Made by a program: the position numbers and the translations under genes | Notes under the pieces: model-generated | What the model saw: the letters and a program-made list of their open reading frames with translations, nothing else | Databases searched by the model: none | What the model was told of the DNA's origin: nothing | Part shown: positions 63,051 through 64,000 of the stretch, one piece after another | Numbering within the stretch: the stretch's first letter is position 1 | Layout: the number at the start of each line of letters is the position of its first letter | DNA from: Pseudorasbora parva | Taxonomy: Eukaryota; Chordata; Actinopteri; Cypriniformes; Gobionidae | NCBI RefSeq assembly: GCF_024679245.1 | Contig: NC_090186.1 | Coordinates: forward strand, 44,607,569 to 44,671,568 | DNA: 64,000 nt | Direction: 5' to 3'

Positions 63051-63548
63051 ATACAGTCAAACCAACATTTATTCAGACACATTTTCAGAGTTTATGCGCT
63101 ATGGTTTAGAAAATGCTTCATTTAGTTCAGTCCGTGGGGTCAAAGGTCACATTAGCAATTAAAGAACAAACACTTCAGCAAAACATGCTCAGCTCAGTGT
63201 CGGGATCATTTGTGGTTTGACTGCATATGTGTGTGTACTGTGTATTATTATTATTATTAATAATATATAAATACACTCCATCTATATATTTAAGATATAC
63301 TTGCGTGAGTATTATATTTATATAATTTATCATATATAAATATTTTATATATAAATATAAAAATGTTCTTAAATGCGTACATACATGTGTGTGTATTTAT
63401 ATGGTCATAATTATACACCGTACACACACACACACACACACACACACGTGACCCTGGAGCACACAACCACCGTGGTTACAGTTATTCATGAGAGGTGCAT
63501 AATTAACGCATTATATATTAAGGCTTTCATAAATAAATTAGTCTATTT

Positions 63549-63801
63549 TGTGACCGTGGAGCTCATAAGCAGTCCTAATCTCTCGGGTATATCTGAGCCA
63601 GAGCCAACTATACATCATAAGGGTCAAAATTATACATTTCTCTTTTATGGCAAAAATCATTAGGATATTAAGATCATGTTCAACGACGATATTCAGCACA
63701 TTTTCATATCATAAATGTATAATTAGTAGTAATATGCATTGAGGACTTCATTTGGACAACTTTAAAGGAGATTTTCTCAATATTTAGATTTTTTTGCACC
63801 C
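63549..63801. mobile_element. Fragment of the TGTGACC(C)TGGAGC DNA repeat
   Basis: Left end tgtgaccgtggagctcataa. The interior has ggcaaaaatcattaggatat and tttggacaactttaaaggag, characteristic of a widespread fish repeat. Right end missing. Confidence 0.65.
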
Positions 63802-64000
63802 TCAACTTCCATCATATTAATAGAAAGATTATCTATTCAGCTTTTTTAGATTAAAAAACCCTTATTTGTTGTCACGTATTTTATTTAAACTTTTATTTTA
63901 GATGAATCGATTGCCCAGCACTAAATAACGTAACGTCTTGTGTCCTTTGCATGGAAAAGAGCATTTCTTTTCTGTTAAGTGCATACCGGTTCAGAACTAT

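Larger units (their letters stand above)
61985..63925. mobile_element. Probable DNA transposon with GGGCAATCGATT ends
   Basis: Left end gcacagggcaatcgattaat; right end gaatcgattgcccagcact, an inverted pair seen in many fish genomes. The interior is occupied by the TAAC element and other repeats. Confidence 0.5.

Overview
The window is vertebrate, almost certainly ray-finned fish and probably a cyprinid (inference). It has GT-AG introns, several families of palindromic non-autonomous DNA transposons, tRNA-derived SINEs, a Tc1 remnant, a BEL/Pao retrotransposon and long CA, GATA and TGAG microsatellites. There is no bacterial-type gene organisation. Most long open frames here are an artefact of minisatellites whose unit length is a multiple of three.

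One host gene can be read with confidence. It is fig4, the SAC-domain phosphoinositide 5-phosphatase that works with Vac14 and PIKfyve on endolysosomes. It lies on the minus strand. Ten coding exons run from the ATG exon at 47423-47485 down to 7017-7114. All splice phases agree, and together they encode the N-terminal 377 residues. The catalytic half lies beyond position 1. The introns carry nearly everything else: a 27-bp minisatellite (171-3241, intron 10), a 33-bp one (10291-12160, intron 9), a 36/37-bp one (38192-41203, intron 2), a 21-bp one (45365-47143, intron 1) and many nested transposons.

Upstream of fig4, on the plus strand, is a complete and apparently young BEL/Pao element at 48360-55516. 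Its two 452-bp LTRs look identical by eye, it has a 5-bp target duplication, and its 1998-aa Gag-Pol frame is uninterrupted. It sits about 0.9 kb from the fig4 start codon and about 150 bp beyond a palindromic MiT/TFE (CLEAR-like) E-box.

The right-hand 8.5 kb (55.5-64 kb) is intergenic. It holds a GATA microsatellite, nested DNA transposons, a 60-bp TAAC-type minisatellite at 62038-62965, and a non-repetitive block at 61340-61900 that might be the 3' UTR of a neighbouring minus-strand gene.

I found no new enzymatic system. The best leads are regulatory or evolutionary: UG repeats at the splice sites of fig4 exons 3, 6 and 7, a minisatellite that appears to have grown from a hAT subterminal repeat, well-dated nested insertions with empty-site paralogues, a chimeric palindromic element, and the intact BEL element at the fig4 promoter.
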